Shown here: in pieces, positions 60,626 to 64,000 of the stretch
Numbering within the stretch: the first letter of the stretch is position 1
Layout of the letters: every line of letters starts with the position of its first letter
Source: Isoetes taiwanensis
Taxonomy: Eukaryota; Streptophyta; Lycopodiopsida; Isoetales; Isoetaceae
Direction of reading: 5' to 3'
NCBI GenBank assembly: GCA_021234155.1
Contig: JAJEKV010000109.1
Coordinates: 2,598,738 to 2,662,737 of the forward strand
Length of the DNA stretch: 64,000 nucleotides
The notes under the pieces: generated by a model
Told to the model about the DNA's origin: nothing
The model's input: only the letters and a program-made list of their open reading frames with translations
Databases searched by the model: none
Position numbers and translations under genes: made by a program

Positions 60626-63137
60626 TATGAACAGAAGCACTAGTCCTACCATTCCAACACCAACTGCTATCCCTATAACAAGATTTTTTCCGAGCATTTT
60701 CTTCCCACTACTAGGACATGCAGCCTCCAATGGTCGCCCACAAAGGCGTGGGTTGTTAGCAAAAGAACTGGCATTGAACTTCGAAGCAAGTATTGACGGA
60801 ATCTGGCCTTCAAGGTTATTTGAAGAAACGTTAAAACTTACAAGGTTTCTCAGTCTTCCAAGAGAATCTGGAATATTCCCTGACAAATTGTTAAACGAAA
60901 CGTCCAAAATCCTGAGTTGTTCCAAATTCCCCAACAATGATGGTATGCTACCATGTAGACGATTTCTATCCAGTTGTAGGGTCAAGAGCCCTCTAAGAAG
61001 ACCCAGCTCATTAGGAATGGCACCCACAAGAAAATTTGTGCTTAGATCCAGGTATTCTAAACTCTTACAATTTCCCAATGTATCTGGTATATTGCCTTTC
61101 AGCTTGTTATGCTTGAACTTCAACACCTTGAGGTGCACAAGTTTTCCCAATTCAGGTGGTATCTGACCCTCAAGCTCATTATCACTCAACTCCAAATTGT
61201 TCAGATTGATGCAATTACCAATGTCAGAAGGAATACTTCCAGATTTTGAATTGCTTGAGAGTCAGCATAGCTTAGCTATGTAAGATATCCAATCACATCC
61301 AGAATGCCCCTTGTGATACTATTTCCACTAAGATCTAGATAGTAAAGCTTCCGATTATTGCTCAGGTTTTGAAGCATGAAATAACTCAATGAATTATCTG
61401 CAAGCCAACGAAACTGCAAATTTACCAGCAGACTAAAAACTTGATGGAATACTTCCTGACAGTTTTTGATAGCTTAAATCTAACTTTTCTAGAGCTACAC
61501 AATTGCTAATATTTAATGGAATCTCACCTATAAGATTGTTCAAGCTTGGCAACTACAACTTTCAACTTCTGCAAAGATCCAAATGATTTGGGAACGCCAC
61601 CTGAAAGCTGGTTATTTTTCAGATCCAGATACTCTAGATTGATGCATTGTGATAGCTCCCCAGGAATACTCCCGTTTAATTGATTAAAAGCCAGACTTAA
61701 ATTTCGTAACTGGGACAAGGCACCCAATTGTGAAGGAATTATAGAGGAAAAATTGTTTCTACTCAAAGAAAGTACTTGCAGTCTTCCAAGGGTTCCCAAT
61801 TCTGCTGGAATACTTCCAAATACATTATTTTCTGAGATGGACAGTACCCGAAGTTGTGCTAGTTGACCCAAACTGGCAGGTATAGTCGAAACAAGCCGAT
61901 TATCATGTAGATCAAGGATCTGCAAATTGATGCACCGAGATAATTCAGAGGGAATCTTCCCAGATAACAAATTATGTGAAAGATTTATCTGCTGAAGCTG
62001 TCTCAGTTCACCCAATGATGATGGAATAACCCCTGTAAACAAATTTCTGCCAGCTGAAAGTATTTGTAAACTTGATAAATTGCTAAACTCTGTTGAAATA
62101 TCTCCAATTAAACTGTTCCCCTGAATGTCAAGGACCCGGAGGCTTGCACTGTTGTGGAAACGGGGAACTTGTCCTGAAAATCTATTGAAGCTCAATATCA
62201 CCGTTTGTACAGTCGACATGTTGCCTATCACTTGAGGAATGCTTCCACTAAGGTCATTTTGATCTAGAGCAAGGAACTGCAGATTGCTCAATAACCCGAG
62301 ACTTGATGGTATAGAACCAAATAACGAGTTGCTATGCAGATCAACAATTTGAAGCAAACTGCAGTTTGATAAAGATGCAGGTATGTCCCCTGTCAAGCTA
62401 TTCTGGTTCAACAAAAGAGTGATCAAGAATGAGAGCCCACCGATTTCAGATGGAATATTTCCGCTAAGACTGTTCTGTGAGAGGTCAACCATAGTAAGCT
62501 TGGTGCAATTTGATATCTCTGGTGGAATTGAGCCCGACAACATATTTTCTGATAAGTCCAAGATTTTGAGAGCTTGAAGTTCCCCCATCCCCTTGGGAAT
62601 CGTGCCAGTAAGTTCATTGTGACCAATGCTTAAGGCCTCAAGCCGTCCAAGAAAGCTTATGTTAGAAGGAATGCCTCCAAGAAAGTTATTGTCGTTCAAG
62701 TTTACTAGCCTAAGGTTGGACAAGCTAGCCAGAAAATGTAAAGTTCCATTGAAACGATTGATCTAAGACTCAGCTTCTGAAGAGCATCAAGCTTCCCCAA
62801 CTCTGCTCAAAAAACGAGGATTACCCATGTCATTTTGCATCAATTAAACTTAAACATGTTAGATGATTAAGAGTTGTAGAGTACCTGTTGTATCTCCTTG
62901 CAAACCCAGTCCAGGAAGGCGGAGCCCGACCACTCTTCCTTCTAAACGAGATACTCCTTTCCACAAATAAGGTGCACCATTTGCTGCCGTATTCCAGCTC
63001 CTTAATTTCCCATCGGCATTACTCAACGAGTTTTTCAAAGAAACCAATGCTGTTAAATCCACCTGTAATGTGCTTTGCCCAGCTACGAAACCTTCTATGA
63101 ACAAGAGTATCAAATATACCATCGATCGGCAAACCAT
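59582..63137 (-). pseudogene. LRR receptor-like kinase locus (At4g36180/MUSTACHES type), damaged
   Basis: The first exon (63137-62885) encodes a signal peptide (MVCRSMVYLILLFIEGFVAG) and an LRR N-cap. It ends at a good donor (CAG|GTAC); a 79-bp intron runs to an AG at 62806. The main body encodes some 20 LRRs (type LxxLxLxxNxLSGxIP), a membrane helix (NLVIGIAVGVGMVGLVLLFI and on) and a Ser/Thr-type kinase with ILSVKRL (Lys), IIHGDVKTSN (HGD for HRD), EFG for DFG, and DVYSFGILLLELLTG. Plant relatives of this family also have HGD and a poor Gly loop; EFG is unusual. The LRR part needs at least four frameshifts (near 62757, 61545, 61440, 61240), so as given it is not translatable. Sequencing error cannot be excluded, since the kinase frame (537 codons) is open. 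Confidence 0.85.
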
Positions 63138-64000
63138 ACTTTGACATGCATCTTTTTCCTAAAATGTGTGACTAAAAGCTCCAATCACGTCATTAGATGA
63201 CATGAATTGCTTCATTAAATTTTGCTAAGCCGCGGCCAGCTCTTTCAACATGTTACATACAAAGCCATCACATATAAAGATAATCTCAACTGAATTGCGG
63301 AGGGCAAGAAGGGCTGTTTTCCATGAAATTCTAATGGCGGCCTTCTTCCCTCCCATTCAGCTCAATCAGCTTACATCGTTTCACTCAAGATTGCTAAATT
63401 TAGGCTCTGCATGATCTGTTAAAACGGTCTAGCATGATGATCGAGGAAAATTATCTCCATTTTTGCTAAAGAAAACAGAAATCGAGATGCACTATACATG
63501 CATTAGTTGTTGACATTAGACATGCATCTCGTGTCTGGAATTGAAGCAGGGAACAGAAAATGTCAAAAACAGGAGGCCCACCTGTATGGAGAAAGGGACG
63601 GAGCTGAAGGATCTGACTGGCAGAGGGTTTGAAGCCATAGCGCCTGCGCCTGCGCTGCTGCAGGTTCCCCTACAAGCAGACAGCACCAACTATGCCTTCT
63701 TACACATAGTCCAGTCCAACACTCTTGCTATGTAAAACATAAAAATAACTCCCAACATTCAAGAAATTCATACCTTCAAAACTTTGCGTATTTACTACCC
63801 CCATGGTTGCCTTCAAATGTTCCAATGTGTCAGAATTTGGCGCCATTTCATTTCATTTGTGTTATTGTAGATGTTGAACTGTGTGTGAGTATTCTTGCCG
63901 AATTGTCAGCAATATCATATATAACAATGGTGCAAACTTGATGATGCCAGAAGTTTGTCGTATTCGCATTTCATTTCATTTGTGTTATTGTAGATGTTGA
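63138..64000. other. 5' flank of the receptor kinase locus
   Basis: The upstream region (minus-strand sense) of the kinase gene should contain its promoter and leader; no definite TATA box or motif could be assigned. A ~38-bp block with 'catttcatttcatttgtgtt' + 'attgtagatgttga' occurs twice (63847-63875 and 63969-64000). The frame at 63541-63735 has no recognised domain. Confidence 0.35.

Noticed and set aside
60618-61166. 182-codon plus-strand frame over the receptor kinase
   Set aside because: Antisense of the LRR and membrane-helix codons, kept open by the regular LRR codon pattern.

Overview
The window is repeat-rich nuclear DNA from a land plant. The evidence is a plant-type LRR receptor-like kinase of the At4g36180/MUSTACHES class, plant L1-type LINEs, a BED/hAT transposase, a Helitron PIF1-type helicase, CACTA-type and MULE-type MITEs, long (GA)n tracts and very low gene density. 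I cannot fix the species; a large-genome lineage is likely. Only two loci look like ordinary plant genes: an intact 246-codon reading frame of unknown function (13654-14394, minus) and an LRR receptor kinase locus at the right edge (59582-63137, minus). The kinase locus has one clear intron but several frameshifts and an EFG in place of DFG.

Layout. 1-624: GC-rich unknown sequence ending in a retroelement tail with a CCTT microsatellite. 1.6-6.7 kb: about 2.7 tandem copies of a ~1.9 kb unit, the last broken by a 5'-truncated L1 with a poly(A) tail. 9.4-10.1 kb: TE-like open frames. 13.6-14.7 kb: the 246-aa gene. 16.7-23.8 kb: dispersed repeats, a 627-bp CACTA-type MITE with AGG target duplications, tRNA-like SINE heads and retroelement tails. 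23.9-26.5 kb: copy 3 of a hairpin-ended element. 26.6-28.0 kb: tandem repeats and a 199-bp (GA)n. 28.0-41.9 kb: a nest of a CR1/RTE-like LINE (LINE-B), an L1-type LINE (LINE-A) beside or inside it, and a 7,159-bp hairpin-ended noncoding element inside LINE-A. 42.3-46.6 kb: purine-rich sequence, the first copy of a segmental duplication and a hAT transposase fragment. 46.6-49.5 kb: the second duplication copy, carrying a truncated kinase pseudogene and two DNA-transposon insertions. 49.5-57.4 kb: a Helitron-type helicase fragment split by a second, 7,051-bp hairpin-ended element. 58.0-63.1 kb: the third duplication copy and the receptor kinase locus.

Most notable result. The two ~7 kb noncoding elements (29800-36958 and 49781-56831), plus the partial third at 23944, share an architecture that matches none of the LTR, LINE or TIR classes. 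Each starts TTC(C/T), has an asymmetric inverted repeat of its 5' end located just before a perfect terminal hairpin at the 3' end, and lies exactly between A and T with no target duplication. Removing each restores an uninterrupted reading frame across the site (LINE reverse transcriptase region; PIF1 helicase). Each is built head-to-tail from a ~0.9-1.3 kb short unit followed by a ~5.8-6.2 kb purine-rich long unit, with the same terminal sequences on both units. The short units carry a fold-back module and an array of small hairpins whose sequence differs between subfamilies. This fits non-autonomous Helitron2/Helentron-like (rolling-circle) elements of a composite two-unit form. No replicase belonging to them is visible here.
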